Positions 7,642 through 17,074 of a stretch of 64,000 nt of DNA are shown in pieces. Location of the stretch: contig NZ_BSPP01000007.1 of NCBI RefSeq assembly GCF_030161095.1, positions 656,901-720,900 on the forward strand, in the 5' to 3' direction. The DNA comes from Cypionkella aquatica. GTDB lineage: Bacteria > Pseudomonadota > Alphaproteobacteria > Rhodobacterales > Rhodobacteraceae. The first letter of the stretch is position 1, and each line of letters opens with the position of its first letter. The notes under the pieces were generated by a model, which saw nothing but the letters and a program-made list of their open reading frames with translations, had not been told where the DNA came from and searched no databases. Made by a program: the position numbers and the translations under genes.

Positions 7642-9054
7642 TCAGCAGGAGTAATACATTTGATACTCGATCGGGTGCGGCGTGTGCTCGTAGGCGTAAA
7701 CCTCTTCCCACTTCAGACCCATATAGGCTTCCAGCATCGGACGGGTGAACACGTCGCCTGCAAGCAGGAAGTCCATGTCCTTATCCAAAGCGTCCAGAGC
7801 CTCGCGCAGAGATCCGCACACGGTCGGGATTTCGGCCAGTTCTTCGGGCGGCAGATCATAGAGATCCTTGTCCGACGCCGGGCCCGGGTCGATTTTGTTG
7901 CGGATGCCGTCCAGACCAGCCATCAGCAGGCCAGCGAAGGCCAGATAGGGGTTGGCTGCCGGATCGGGGAAGCGGGCTTCCACGCGCTTGGCTTTCGGCG
8001 ATTCGGTCCACGGAATACGGACCGCACCCGAGCGGTTGCGGGCCGAATAGGCCAGCAGAACCGGCGCTTCAAAGCCCGGGATCAGGCGTTTGTAGCTGTT
8101 GGTCGACGGGTTGGTCAGCGCGTTCAGGGCTTTGGCATGTTTGATGATGCCGCCGATGAACCACAAAGCCTCTTGGCTGAGGTCTGCGTATTTGTCGCCT
8201 GCGAACAACGGCTTGCCGTCTTTCCAGATCGACATGTTCACATGCATGCCCGAGCCGTTGTCGCCCTTCATCGGCTTCGGCATGAAGGTCACCGATTTGC
8301 CATAGGCGTGCGCCACGTTGTGGATCACATATTTGTACTTCTGGATGTTGTCGGCTTGCTCGACCAGACCACCGAAGATCATGCCGAGTTCGTGCTGACA
8401 GGTCGCCACTTCGTGGTGGTGCTTGTCGACGCGGATGCCGATGCGCTTCATGGTCGACAGCATTTCGCCGCGCAGGTCTTGCGCTTCGTCCACTGGGTTG
8501 ACCGGGAAATAGCCGCCCTTGTGGCCCGCGCGGTGGCCATAGTTGCCGCCTTCGGTCACGGTGTCGGTGTTCCAAGCGGCTGCCTCGGCGTCGATTTCAT
8601 AGGAAACCTTGCGGGGCGATACCGAATAGCGCACGTCGTCGAAGATGAAGAATTCAGCTTCGGGACCGAAATAGGCGGTCTCACCGATGCCTGACGACTT
8701 CATGAAAGCTTCGGCTTTCTTGGCGATCTGACGCGGGCAACGATCATAGGCTTCGTTGGTGTCCGGCTCGACCACGTCGCAATGCACGCAGAGGGTTTTC
8801 TCGGCGTAGAAGGGGTCCATATAGACCGAGGACGCATCCGGCATCAGTTTCATGTCGGATTGATCAATCGACTTCCAGCCTGCAATCGACGAGCCGTCGA
8901 ACATGAAGCCTTCTTCAAAGAAGTCTTCATCCACCAGGTCGGTGACCAGGGTGACGTGCTGAAGTTTGCCTTTGGGATCGGTGAAGCGGATATCGAGATA
9001 CTCGATTTCCTCGTCCTTGATCAGTTTCAGAGCTTTCGCAACTGCGCTCATCAT
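7642..9054 (-). CDS. glnA: Type I glutamine synthetase
   Basis: GlnA forms glutamine from glutamate, ammonia and ATP as a cytosolic dodecamer. The 469/470-residue length and the motifs [11 protein letters not shown] (about 51-61), the ATP-site [12 protein letters not shown] (about 262-273) and the glutamate flap NRSGAVRIP (about 340-348) are standard. The adenylylation site is present as DLYDLPPEE, with the tyrosine near residue 398, so activity should be controlled by GlnE. Two adjacent ATGs (9054 and 9051) are possible starts. It lies 110 bp downstream of glnB in the same direction, the usual alphaproteobacterial glnB-glnA operon. Confidence 0.97.
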   Translation of the reverse strand: MMSAVAKALKLIKDEEIEYLDIRFTDPKGKLQHVTLVTDLVDEDFFEEGFMFDGSSIAGWKSIDQSDMKLMPDASSVYMDPFYAEKTLCVHCDVVEPDTNEAYDRCPRQIAKKAEAFMKSSGIGETAYFGPEAEFFIFDDVRYSVSPRKVSYEIDAEAAAWNTDTVTEGGNYGHRAGHKGGYFPVNPVDEAQDLRGEMLSTMKRIGIRVDKHHHEVATCQHELGMIFGGLVEQADNIQKYKYVIHNVAHAYGKSVTFMPKPMKGDNGSGMHVNMSIWKDGKPLFAGDKYADLSQEALWFIGGIIKHAKALNALTNPSTNSYKRLIPGFEAPVLLAYSARNRSGAVRIPWTESPKAKRVEARFPDPAANPYLAFAGLLMAGLDGIRNKIDPGPASDKDLYDLPPEELAEIPTVCGSLREALDALDKDMDFLLAGDVFTRPMLEAYMGLKWEEVYAYEHTPHPIEYQMYYSC

Positions 9055-9164
9055 GCTGCCTTTCGGGGTTTCGGGTTAAACTTTGGTATCGGAAGGGCAG
9101 GTTGGCCTGTCCCTTATGCGGTTTAGCGCGTGCAGTTTGGGCTGCGCGCGATGGGGCTGTGGCG

Positions 9165-9518
<354 letters not shown>

Positions 9519-9547
9519 TCAGTCTGCACTAAATTTCGGCTCTATCG

Positions 9548-9644
9548 GTAGTGATCACTTCCCTGCGGGGGCTTCAATTCTGTAGGATTAGAGGACGTGT
9601 CTTGCGGCTGCGAAAATTGTGCATGTGATTAAGTAGTGATCACT
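9548..9644. promoter_or_regulatory. Repeated 12-mer GTAGTGATCACT in the glnB/nnrD intergenic region
   Basis: The 12-mer occurs twice, at 9548-9559 and 9633-9644, 85 bp apart. Its core AGTGATCACT is a perfect 10-bp palindrome. The region lies between the divergent glnB and nnrD starts. It looks like paired operator sites, but I cannot name the regulator; it does not match the NtrC consensus. Confidence 0.4.
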
Positions 9645-9686
9645 GTGCTTATTTATTGCGCAGTTTGTGAACGGAATGAGGGCGAA

Positions 9687-11303
9687 ATGAGCGAATTGCT
9701 GACGGCGGCGCAGATGAAGGCGATCGAGGCGGCACCGATTGCGTCGGGGGTTGTGACCGGGCTGGAGCTGATGGAGCGCGCCGGGGCTGGCGTGGTGGCT
9801 GCGGTGCTGGCGGAATGGCCGGAGATGGCGCTTGCGCCGCAGCGGGCGATGGTGTTGTGCGGGCCGGGGAACAACGGCGGCGATGGGTTTGTGGTGGCGC
9901 GGTTGCTCAAGGCGCGCGGCTGGGCGGTGGAGGTGTATCTTTATGGGGATGCTAGCAAGCTGCCGGCGGATGCGCGGGTGAATTATGAGCGGTGGTGCGA
10001 GCTTGGCGAGGTGCGGAGTGCAGAAACTTTTGCGCCGTTGGAAACCGAAGCTGATCTATACGTCGATGCGCTTTTTGGTATCGGGCTTTCCCGCCCATTG
10101 AATGGGGCAGCAGGTCAAATTTCCAAGGAGCTAGAATCTTCCGCACGCAATCACAGGGGTCAAATCGTTGCCGTCGATGTGCCATCAGGGCTTTGTTCTG
10201 ACAGCGGGAGGGACCTGAGCATCGTCAATGGCGGTGGGTTGCGGGCTGACCTGACGGTGACGTTTCAATTCCACAAGCTGGGTCATTTCCTTGCTGATGG
10301 TTCCGAGCATTGCGGCAAAATTCTATGTGTCGATATCGGCCTTGACTGTGGTGCGGCGATGAAGGTCTTGGGAGAGTGGTATGATCCGCTGACCAAGACG
10401 AAGCCCAACGGGTCTGTCGCGGTGCTTTTCCCCCAGCGATGGATGGAGTGCGATTATCGCGGGGCGAACAGCATTTTGACAAAGTGGGGCGGCCACAAAT
10501 TCTCGCACGGTCACGCCCTGATCTGTTCTGGCGATCACGGCCAAGCAGGTGCTGCGCGACTTGCGGCGCGCGGGGCGTTGCGAATTGGGGCGGGGTTGGT
10601 GACGGTGGCCTCACCGCCCGCCGCGATGGCCGAAAATGCGGCGCGGTTGGATGCGGTGATGCTGAAACCCGTGGCAGATGCGGCGAAGCTGGCCGAGGTT
10701 TTGGCGGATACGCGGATCACTGCGGTTTGTCTCGGGCCGGGGATGGGTGTGGTGCGGGCGGCGGAGTTGCTGCCTGTGGCGGTGCGTGCAAAGCACACAC
10801 CCTGCATCGTGCTGGATGCAGATGCTTTGACGGCTGTGGCGCTGGACCCGGCGCTGTTAGCTTTGCTGAATGATCGCTGCGTGCTGACCCCCCATGCTGG
10901 CGAGTTTGCGCGGTTGTTCCCGGATATTGCGGAAAGGCTGGCGGCCCCGGCGACGCAGGGCCCCGCCTATTCCAAGGTCGATGCCACGCGGGAGGCTTCC
11001 GCGCGGGCAGGGTGCGTTGTGCTGTATAAAGGCGCGGATACGGTGATTGCCACGCCCGATGGGCGGTGTTCGATCAATGCAGCGGTGTATGAGCGCAGCG
11101 CCCCTTGGCTTGCCGCTGCCGGGTCAGGCGATGTGCTGGCGGGGTTCATCACCGGGCTGCTAGCGCGTGGATTTCAGCCGATGCAGGCGGCAGAGACGGC
11201 GGCTTGGTTGCATGTGGAATGTGCCCGCAGCTTTGGCCCGGGTTTGATTGCCGAAGATCTGCCAGAGGAATTGCCGAAGGTGTTTCGCGCCTTGGGGGTT
11301 TAG
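9687..11303 (+). CDS. nnrD: Bifunctional NAD(P)H-hydrate epimerase / ADP-dependent dehydratase
   Basis: This cytosolic repair enzyme epimerises and dehydrates damaged NAD(P)HX. The N-terminal YjeF_N epimerase domain spans about 1-205 (CGPGNNGGDGFVVARLL, about 58-74; DALFGIGLSRP). The C-terminal carbohydrate-kinase-like dehydratase domain spans about 225-535 and carries the catalytic-loop motif AAGSGDVLAG (about 473-482). The length is 538 residues from the ATG at 9687 (MSELLTAAQM), chosen because the domain starts there; an in-frame ATG at 9636 adds 17 residues. The gene next to glnB is a common alphaproteobacterial arrangement. Between about 10020 and 10560 the codon use is less GC-biased at third positions than on either side, as if that segment came by recombination from a relative. 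Confidence 0.93.
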   Translation: MSELLTAAQMKAIEAAPIASGVVTGLELMERAGAGVVAAVLAEWPEMALAPQRAMVLCGPGNNGGDGFVVARLLKARGWAVEVYLYGDASKLPADARVNYERWCELGEVRSAETFAPLETEADLYVDALFGIGLSRPLNGAAGQISKELESSARNHRGQIVAVDVPSGLCSDSGRDLSIVNGGGLRADLTVTFQFHKLGHFLADGSEHCGKILCVDIGLDCGAAMKVLGEWYDPLTKTKPNGSVAVLFPQRWMECDYRGANSILTKWGGHKFSHGHALICSGDHGQAGAARLAARGALRIGAGLVTVASPPAAMAENAARLDAVMLKPVADAAKLAEVLADTRITAVCLGPGMGVVRAAELLPVAVRAKHTPCIVLDADALTAVALDPALLALLNDRCVLTPHAGEFARLFPDIAERLAAPATQGPAYSKVDATREASARAGCVVLYKGADTVIATPDGRCSINAAVYERSAPWLAAAGSGDVLAGFITGLLARGFQPMQAAETAAWLHVECARSFGPGLIAEDLPEELPKVFRALGV

Positions 11304-11322
11304 CGCAACCCGAGCCACAGGC

Positions 11323-11364
11323 GATTTTCGCGCGAAAATCGTGCACGGAATTCGCGCGAATTCC
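11323..11364. terminator. Two consecutive perfect hairpins between convergent genes
   Basis: GATTTTCGCGCGAAAATC (11323-11340) and GGAATTCGCGCGAATTCC (11347-11364) are both perfect palindromes. They lie between the nnrD stop and the end of the Hint-domain gene and could terminate both transcripts. Confidence 0.55.
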
Positions 11365-11368
11365 GATC

Positions 11369-11842
11369 TTATGCGGTGACGTTTGCGGCTGTGCAGGCCA
11401 GCTCCAGCCCGCCTGCATAGATCACCACATCTTCGTCAAAGCGCAGCGTGAACATGCGCAGCTCGGCGATCTGTTCGACGCGGATATAGGCGCCATCGAC
11501 AAGCCGCTCGGCGGCGATCAGCGCGACTGCACTGCCTGCCAGCGCGCGGGCACGCCAATCGCGGATCAAGATGGGTTGATCGGGAGTGACGGTCATGACG
11601 CGCGCCGGGCAATCAACCCCCAGAACATCCTGCAAAATCCGCACAACGCGCAGGTTTTGCACCAAGGTCACCTCTATCGCTTTCAGCTTGAGCGCGCCGG
11701 TGCGGCAGATCACCCGATCGCCGGGCGTCAGATATTCAACCGGAAGAAAGCCATCAAGCGTCAGCACTTCGGTGCCTGCAGCAAGGCCGTGATCAAGGCC
11801 AACTGCAGCTTGGGCGGCCTGCATCTTTGAATGGATTGTCAT
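11369..11842 (-). CDS. Small Hint-domain protein
   Basis: This 157-residue protein is essentially a single Hint (Hedgehog/intein, Hint_2-like) module. The signature is GLAAGTEVLTLDGFLPVEYL (about 19-38) followed by TPGDRVICRTG (39-49). In inteins and Hedgehog proteins the first residue of the splicing block is Cys or Ser; here the equivalent position is Gly/Thr, so self-splicing is doubtful. Rhodobacteraceae carry many such Hint proteins of unknown role, often attached to secreted repeats; here no repeat domain is attached. The start at 11842 (MTIHSKM) is favoured over a 247-residue frame starting at 12112, because that extension would run antisense into the tRNA gene. Confidence 0.7.
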   Translation of the reverse strand: MTIHSKMQAAQAAVGLDHGLAAGTEVLTLDGFLPVEYLTPGDRVICRTGALKLKAIEVTLVQNLRVVRILQDVLGVDCPARVMTVTPDQPILIRDWRARALAGSAVALIAAERLVDGAYIRVEQIAELRMFTLRFDEDVVIYAGGLELACTAANVTA

Positions 11843-12045
11843 GATTTGCCCCTTGCTGCGCTCTGTGCCTCTCAGTCGCCGCCAAATACGGCAAGATTGC
11901 GTTTGGGCTTCGGCTTTTCGGGGAATTCCGCAACAAATCGCTGTTTCACTTTTCCTCTCGCTTCCCGCGCGGGGCTTTGTTAGAAGGGCGCGGATTTCAA
12001 GGCGCATCTCCCGTCTTTCGGTGGGGTTGTGGCTTGTTGACATAT

Positions 12046-12130
12046 GCGGGTATGGCGAAATTGGCAGACGCACCAGATTTAGGTTCTGGCGCCGCAAGGC
12101 GTGGGGGTTCAAGTCCCTCTACCCGCACCA
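12046..12130 (+). tRNA. tRNA-Leu, anticodon UAG
   Basis: The acceptor arms GCGGGTA (12046-12052) and TACCCGC (12120-12126) pair. The D arm contains TGGCGAAATTGGCAGACGCA, the anticodon stem-loop CCAGA-TTTAGGT-TCTGG gives anticodon TAG, a long variable arm follows as expected for class II tRNA-Leu, and the T arm reads GGGGGTTCAAGTCCCTC-like. The CCA end is encoded at 12128-12130. Confidence 0.97.
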
Positions 12131-12154
12131 AAGGTTTGTGAGAAGGACGGACAC

Positions 12155-13489
12155 ATGCAGGTCACCGAAACCCTGAAAGACGGCTTGAAGCGCGCCTACA
12201 CCATCACGGTGTCCGCCGCCGAGCTGGAAGCCAAAGTTCAGGAAAAACTCCTTGAGGCGCAGCCCGAGGTCGAAATCAAGGGCTTCCGCAAGGGCAAAGT
12301 GCCGCTGGCGATCCTGAAAAAGCAATTCGGTCAGCGCCTGATGGGCGATGCGATGCAGGACGCCATTGATGGCGCGATGAAAGAGCATTTTGAGAAAACC
12401 GGCGACCGTCCGGCGTTGCAGCCCGACGTGAAAATGCAGGGCGGCGAGACCTGGAAAGAGGGCCAGGACGTTGTCGTTGACATGAGCTATGAAGCTCTGC
12501 CGCCGATCCCGGAGCTGGATTCGTCGAAAATCACGTTGGACCGTTTGTCGGTGAAAGCGGATGAGGCTTCGGTTGAAGAAGCCCTGAAAAACCTTGCGGC
12601 CACTGCGCAGGATTTCAAGGAGCGCAAAGCGGGCGTGAAATCGAAAGACGGCGACCAAGTCACCATCGACTTCAAAGGTTCGGTGGACGGCGTTGAATTT
12701 GAAGGCGGCGCTGGCGAGGATTATCCGCTGGTTCTGGGCTCGAACTCGTTCATTCCTGGGTTTGAGGCGCAACTGGTTGGTGCGGCTGCGGGCGACGCAG
12801 TTACCGTCAAAGTGACCTTCCCGGCCGAATACGGTGCGGCGCATCTGGCTGGCAAAGACGCTGTGTTTGCTTGCACCGTCAAAGCTGTGAAAAAGCCGGT
12901 TCCGGCCGCTTTGGATGACGAGCTGGCGAAGAAATTCGGCGCTGAAGATCTGGCTGCTTTGAAAGGCCAAATCTCGGATCGTCTGGAGGCCGAATACAAA
13001 GGCGCTTCGCGCGCTGTGCTGAAGCGTTCGCTGCTGGATCAGTTGGATGGCTTGGTCAAATTCGACCTGCCGCCTGCTTTGGTTGACGCAGAGGCTGCGC
13101 AGATCGCGCATCAGCTGTGGCACGAAGAAAACCCGGATGTGCATGATCACAACCACGGTTCGGTCGAAACAACTGAAGAGCATAAGAAACTGGCAGAGCG
13201 TCGCGTGCGTTTGGGTCTGGTTCTGGCTGAAATCGGTCGTAAAGCCGAAGTCACCGTGTCGGATGCTGAAATGACCCAAGCGGTGCTGGCGCAAGCGCGT
13301 CAATATCCGGGCCAAGAGCGTCAGTATTTCGAGTTCGTGCAAAAGAACCCGAACATGCAGCAACAGCTGCGCGCGCCGATCTTTGAAGACAAGGTTGTCG
13401 ATCACATCGTGGCTGGTGCCAAAGTGACCGAGAAAGAAGTCAGCAAAGAAGAGCTGCAAAAGTTCATCGAAGCTTTGGACGAGATGTAA
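12155..13489 (+). CDS. tig: Trigger factor
   Basis: Trigger factor is the ribosome-bound chaperone and prolyl isomerase that meets nascent chains. The 444-residue length is normal. The N-terminal ribosome-docking loop [17 protein letters not shown] lies near 43-60, the FKBP-type PPIase domain at about 150-240 ([15 protein letters not shown]), and the helical C-terminal cradle covers the rest. The ATG at 12155 follows AGAAGGACGG. It starts 25 bp after the tRNA-Leu, so read-through from the tRNA promoter is possible. Confidence 0.96.
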   Translation: MQVTETLKDGLKRAYTITVSAAELEAKVQEKLLEAQPEVEIKGFRKGKVPLAILKKQFGQRLMGDAMQDAIDGAMKEHFEKTGDRPALQPDVKMQGGETWKEGQDVVVDMSYEALPPIPELDSSKITLDRLSVKADEASVEEALKNLAATAQDFKERKAGVKSKDGDQVTIDFKGSVDGVEFEGGAGEDYPLVLGSNSFIPGFEAQLVGAAAGDAVTVKVTFPAEYGAAHLAGKDAVFACTVKAVKKPVPAALDDELAKKFGAEDLAALKGQISDRLEAEYKGASRAVLKRSLLDQLDGLVKFDLPPALVDAEAAQIAHQLWHEENPDVHDHNHGSVETTEEHKKLAERRVRLGLVLAEIGRKAEVTVSDAEMTQAVLAQARQYPGQERQYFEFVQKNPNMQQQLRAPIFEDKVVDHIVAGAKVTEKEVSKEELQKFIEALDEM

Positions 13490-13513
13490 TCCAAACTTTC
13501 TGCTAATGATCTG

Positions 13514-13540
13514 GGGCCGCCTCATTGGGGCGGCCCTTTT
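13514..13540 (+). terminator. Terminator after tig
   Basis: GGGCCGCC and GGCGGCCC pair around CTCATTG-like loop bases, followed by TTTT. Confidence 0.8.
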
Positions 13541-13558
13541 CTTTCCGCACCGGAGACG

Positions 13559-14308
13559 ATGATGCCCGAATTTTTGCCCGATCTGCCTGTTGATGGCATC
13601 ATGGAATGTCTCAACCGCTCGCCGGGGCATGAAGCGCGCTCGGGCAAGATGGACGGGCCTGAATCCTCTGCAGCGCTGACCGCCAACGCTTTTGGCTGGT
13701 TTTTGAACCGCGCGCAGGACTTGCCGCCGCTGCCGGGGGTGCCAGCGGGGCAGGTGGCAAGCGTGACCTTAGAGGCAGAGATGCGGTTTCCGTGGGCGGA
13801 AGGGCGGCATCCATGGCTGGATGTGGCGATTGAAACCCACACCACGTTGATCGGCATTGAAGCCCGGCGGTATGAGCCGTTTCGCCCGATGAAAGCCAAT
13901 GGTTTTGCCGAGATTTTTGATCGCCCGGTCTGGGGTGAAAAGCTGGCACGCTTTACCAAGCTGCGCGATGATATGGTGGCGGGCGAGGCCGGGTTTCAGA
14001 CCTTGGACGCGGTGCAGCTGATCAAATCGGCTTACGCGATCCTGACCCGTTCTGAAAAACGTGCTGTCGGTGGCGTGCTTGTCTATCTGTATGCCGAGCC
14101 TGCTGCATGGGCCTCGGGCAAACCGGTTGATCCGAAGCGGCTTGCGCTGCATCGCCGCGAGGTGGCGCAGTTTGCCAAGCTGGTGGCGGGCGATACCGTC
14201 AGCTTTGTGCCGCTGCGCTGGGAAGATCTGCTCGGCCAATGGGCCAAATCCGCGAAACTCGCGGGCCATGTCGGCGCGCTACACGACCGGTTCGGCGCGT
14301 TGGGGTGA
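13559..14308 (+). CDS. Conserved hypothetical protein, possible PD-(D/E)xK-like fold
   Basis: This 249-residue cytosolic protein is not firmly recognised. Residues 68-110 read as beta-strand, then acidic residues, then a second strand ending IEARRYEPFR (about 100-109), with D88 some 13 residues before E101. That spacing resembles the D...ExK core of PD-(D/E)xK nucleases, except that R103 stands where Lys is usual. It could be a small nuclease-like protein or something unrelated. The gene overlaps the last 30 bases of the convergent DMT exporter. Alternative starts at 13559 and 13562 are adjacent. Confidence 0.6.
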   Translation: MMPEFLPDLPVDGIMECLNRSPGHEARSGKMDGPESSAALTANAFGWFLNRAQDLPPLPGVPAGQVASVTLEAEMRFPWAEGRHPWLDVAIETHTTLIGIEARRYEPFRPMKANGFAEIFDRPVWGEKLARFTKLRDDMVAGEAGFQTLDAVQLIKSAYAILTRSEKRAVGGVLVYLYAEPAAWASGKPVDPKRLALHRREVAQFAKLVAGDTVSFVPLRWEDLLGQWAKSAKLAGHVGALHDRFGALG

Positions 14309-15220
14309 ACGCCTGCGTTCCTGAAACAGCACGAACAGACCTGCACCTGCGATGATGCTGATCCCGATCCAGCCTTGCGCATCCGGCCAATCATGCCAGA
14401 ACAGCCAACCCCAGAGCACAGACCAGATCAGGCCCAGATACTCAAACGGGGCCACCACCGAGGCGGCTGCGATCCGGTAGGCTTGGGTCAAAAGCCAAAG
14501 CCCGATCGAGGCTACCACGCCGCAAGCCATCATCAGCGCCAAATCGGTGCTGGTCGGGGTAATCCAGCCACGGGTCAGAAAGGCGAGGCTGGCGTGGCTG
14601 GTGTTGGTGTGGCTGCCGTCGTGATAATACAGCGCCATCAGCGCGGCCCCGGACAGAAAGATCACTGTCGCCCAGAACGCCAGTGCCGCGGCTGTCTCGG
14701 TGCCGCCCATCTTGCGCGCGGTGATCATCGACATCGCATAGGTGAGGCCAGACAGTATCGGCAGCAGCGCAGCCCAGTCGAACAGATCCGATCCCGGCCG
14801 CACCATGATGATCACGCCCAGAAACCCAACCAGAACGGCGGCCCAAGCGGTGGCACTGACCTTCTCGGCCAAGAACAGCACTGACAGCACGGTGATGAAC
14901 AGTGGGCCGGAATAGTACAGCGCCACTGTGGTCGGCAAGGGCAGTCCCGCAAGGGCGATGTAAAAGCTGAAATAGGCCACAAACATCACCAGCCCGCGCA
15001 AAAGCATCTTGCCCACGCCCGCGCTGAACAACGTGCGGATGCCGCCGTCAAAATGCGCGAAAGCCAGCAGGAACGGGATCGAGGTGAAGCCGCGGATCAG
15101 CATCGCCTGATACAAAGGGTAGCCGCCCGAGATCAGCTTCAGAATCAGGTCTTGCACCGAAAACACCGAGATTCCGGCGATCAGATAGACAATGCCCAGC
15201 GTGGTGGTTTTACGGTCCAT
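14279..15220 (-). CDS. DMT-superfamily (EamA) transporter
   Basis: This 313-residue protein has two EamA repeats (about 5-140 and 155-300) and ten predicted helices. The opening GIVYLIAGISVFSVQDLILK and the end of repeat 1 (YFSFYIALAGLPLPTTVALY, about 80-99) are typical. The substrate is unknown. It overlaps the convergent hypothetical gene by 30 bp and lies alone on its strand. Confidence 0.85.
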   Translation of the reverse strand: MDRKTTTLGIVYLIAGISVFSVQDLILKLISGGYPLYQAMLIRGFTSIPFLLAFAHFDGGIRTLFSAGVGKMLLRGLVMFVAYFSFYIALAGLPLPTTVALYYSGPLFITVLSVLFLAEKVSATAWAAVLVGFLGVIIMVRPGSDLFDWAALLPILSGLTYAMSMITARKMGGTETAAALAFWATVIFLSGAALMALYYHDGSHTNTSHASLAFLTRGWITPTSTDLALMMACGVVASIGLWLLTQAYRIAAASVVAPFEYLGLIWSVLWGWLFWHDWPDAQGWIGISIIAGAGLFVLFQERRRSPQRAEPVV

Positions 15221-15349
15221 TACGCCACGCTAAGCGGGCGGTGGCTGTGCGGCTGGTCGGTTTGCGACATGGTTTGATCAAATTGGAAGGCATGTTTAGT
15301 GAGCTTTGCGATCAGACAGCCAGTCCTTGCGCTGCTGCCCCCGTGCAAT

Positions 15350-15385
15350 AAAAAACCGCGCGCGGTTGCCCGCGCGCGGTTTCTG
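15350..15385 (-). terminator. Terminator after rplI
   Basis: AAAACCGCGCGCGG and CCGCGCGCGGTTT form a long stem about 20 bp after the rplI stop. On the transcribed strand the hairpin is followed by a T-run. Confidence 0.85.
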
Positions 15386-15404
15386 ATCTGTAGCCAAAAC
15401 CAGC

Positions 15405-15989
15405 TTAGTCGCGGGTCAGGTCTTCGCCGTCTTGCGCTGCGCCCATTTCCGAGAACAGGTTGGCGATCTCGAAATCGGCTTCGGCTTCTGCCTCGGCTGC
15501 GAGTTCCTGGATCGACTTGCCCGAAGCTTGCAGCGCCGCTTCTTCAACCGAACGTGCAACGTTCAGGCTGAATTTCACGGTGACTTCCGGGTGCAGAACC
15601 ACCGAAACGGTGTGCACGCCAAGCTCTTTGATCGGACGGTCCAGCACGATTTGGCCACGGTTGACGGTGAAACCGTCCGCAATTGCCGCATCAGCTGCGT
15701 CACGGGTGGTGACAGAGCCGTACAAAGCACCCGAATCGGAAGCCGAACGGATGATGATGAAGGTCTGTCCATCCAGTTTTTCGCCGACAGCTTCGGCTTC
15801 TTTGCGGGTTTCCAGGTTGGTGAGTTCCAGCTGAGCTTTCTTCACTTCAAACTGGGCAATGTTGCCCGAGTTTGCGCGAAGCGCTTTGCCTTGCGGCAGC
15901 AGGAAGTTGCGCGCGTAGCCGTCCTTGACATTGACGACTTCGCCCATTTGGCCAAGTTTGGCCACGCGTTGAAGCAGGATCACTTGCAT
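15405..15989 (-). CDS. rplI: 50S ribosomal protein L9
   Basis: L9 binds 23S rRNA domain V with its N-terminal domain. The N-terminus [19 protein letters not shown] and the motif [16 protein letters not shown] (21-36) are the family signature. At 194 residues it is longer than the E. coli protein (149) because of an acidic C-terminal tail (about 155-194), which is usual in this order. It is the last gene of rpsF-rpsR-rplI and starts 13 bp after rpsR. Confidence 0.97.
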   Translation of the reverse strand: MQVILLQRVAKLGQMGEVVNVKDGYARNFLLPQGKALRANSGNIAQFEVKKAQLELTNLETRKEAEAVGEKLDGQTFIIIRSASDSGALYGSVTTRDAADAAIADGFTVNRGQIVLDRPIKELGVHTVSVVLHPEVTVKFSLNVARSVEEAALQASGKSIQELAAEAEAEADFEIANLFSEMGAAQDGEDLTRD

Positions 15990-16002
15990 ATCTGGGTGCT
16001 CC

Positions 16003-16230
16003 TTATTTCACAGCATAGGGCAGCAGGGCGAGGAAGCGGGCGCGCTTGATGGCTTGCGCCAGTTCACGTTGCTTCTTGGCCGAGACTGCGGTGATACGGG
16101 ACGGCACGATCTTGCCACGCTCGGATACATAGCGTTGCAGCAGGCGCGTGTCTTTGTAGTCGATTGCCGGAGCATTGTCGCCCGAGAACGGGCAGACCTT
16201 GCGGCGGCGGAAAAATGGTTTATTCGCCAT
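16003..16230 (-). CDS. rpsR: 30S ribosomal protein S18
   Basis: S18 pairs with S6 on the 30S platform. The 75-residue protein has the conserved [20 protein letters not shown] segment (24-43) and the basic N-terminus with one cysteine (RRRKVCPF). It lies between rpsF (29 bp upstream) and rplI. Confidence 0.98.
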   Translation of the reverse strand: MANKPFFRRRKVCPFSGDNAPAIDYKDTRLLQRYVSERGKIVPSRITAVSAKKQRELAQAIKRARFLALLPYAVK

Positions 16231-16259
16231 GGTTTAGGCTCCTTTCCAAAGGCTGAGGA

Positions 16260-16703
16260 TCAACGACGCGGGCCGCCGAACGACGGACGCTCGCCGCGGT
16301 CTGGGCGATCACCGAACGAAGGGCGCTCACGACGCTCGCCGCCGAAACCACCCTCAGGGCGATCACCGCGCTCACGCTCGTCACGCTTTTGCATCTGAAC
16401 CGACGGGCCGTCTGCATGTACGTCGACCTTGATGGTCAACACGCGCATGACGTCATCGTGCAAGCGCATCAGGCGTTCCATTTCCAGAACTGCCGAAGCG
16501 GGTGCATCGGTTTTCAGCAAGGCATAGTGGCCCTTGCGGTTTTTGTTGATCTTGTAGGCCATCGTCTTGACGCCCCAGTATTCGTGCTCGACAACTTTAC
16601 CGCCGTTGTCGGCCAGAACCGTGGAGAAGTGCTCGATGAGGCTTTCAGCCTGCGCGTTGGAAAGATCCTGACGCGCGATCATCACATGCTCGTAAAGGGG
16701 CAT
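16260..16703 (-). CDS. rpsF: 30S ribosomal protein S6 with Arg/Gly-rich tail
   Basis: The first ~100 residues are a normal S6 (MPLYEHVMIARQDLSNAQAE; NRKGHYALLKTDAPA near 56-70). Residues about 107-147 form a low-complexity tail of repeated ERGDRP/RPSFG units, rich in Arg and Gly, seen in S6 of many Rhodobacterales. It starts the rpsF-rpsR-rplI operon. Confidence 0.97.
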   Translation of the reverse strand: MPLYEHVMIARQDLSNAQAESLIEHFSTVLADNGGKVVEHEYWGVKTMAYKINKNRKGHYALLKTDAPASAVLEMERLMRLHDDVMRVLTIKVDVHADGPSVQMQKRDERERGDRPEGGFGGERRERPSFGDRPDRGERPSFGGPRR

Positions 16704-16738
16704 GTTAACTCCGATCTGTCTATGTGGCGCATTTCATA

Positions 16739-16768
16739 GGACGGGCAAACACTTTCCGCGGCCCGTCC
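16739..16768 (-). promoter_or_regulatory. Leader hairpin of rpsF (candidate S6:S18 autoregulatory site)
   Basis: GGACGGGC and GCCCGTCC form a perfect 8-bp stem with a 14-base loop containing CCGCGGAAAG-like bases on the transcript, 36 bp upstream of the rpsF start. S6:S18 leaders are known in many bacteria, so an autoregulatory role is plausible, though I cannot confirm the motif. Confidence 0.4.
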
Positions 16769-16888
16769 ACGAGAGGCTGCGCCGTTGCGTGGAAATGCGG
16801 AAAGATTGGGGGCTTATAGAGGAAAGCGGTGGGGATGCAAGGCTTGGGACGGGGCGCTTCGCCTTATTTTCTTGGCGGATTTGTCCCG

Positions 16889-17056
16889 CGACAAATCTGC
16901 CCGCGCCTGCCTGCCCCTCGGCAGGCGCGATTGCGCCAGCCCGGGCAGGCGCGGGCAGATTATCAGGCGGCCGGTTTGCTGCATCACGCCCCTTGCGCAA
17001 CTGCGTTCCGCCTTATGCGCAACAAGCCGGAAAACTCTGCCCCGCAGAGTTTTCTG
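16889..17056. repeat. Composite dispersed repeat, copy A
   Basis: This ~170-base segment is closely similar to the reverse complement of 27963-28128. It holds a hairpin AAAACTCTGC/GCAGAGTTTT (17030-17053), a conserved block with CGCATAAGGCGG (complement) and GCGCAAGGGGCG, and a second imperfect hairpin of GCGCCTGC units. It lies between rpsF (start 16703) and the end of the PACE exporter gene. The rest of the 371-bp gap holds the rpsF leader and nothing else recognised. Confidence 0.8.
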
Positions 17057-17074
17057 TCGACTTGAAGCCTCACC

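Noticed and set aside
11842..12112. N-terminal extension of the Hint protein to 247 residues
   Set aside because: It would run antisense into the tRNA-Leu gene; the ATG at 11842 begins just before the Hint domain.
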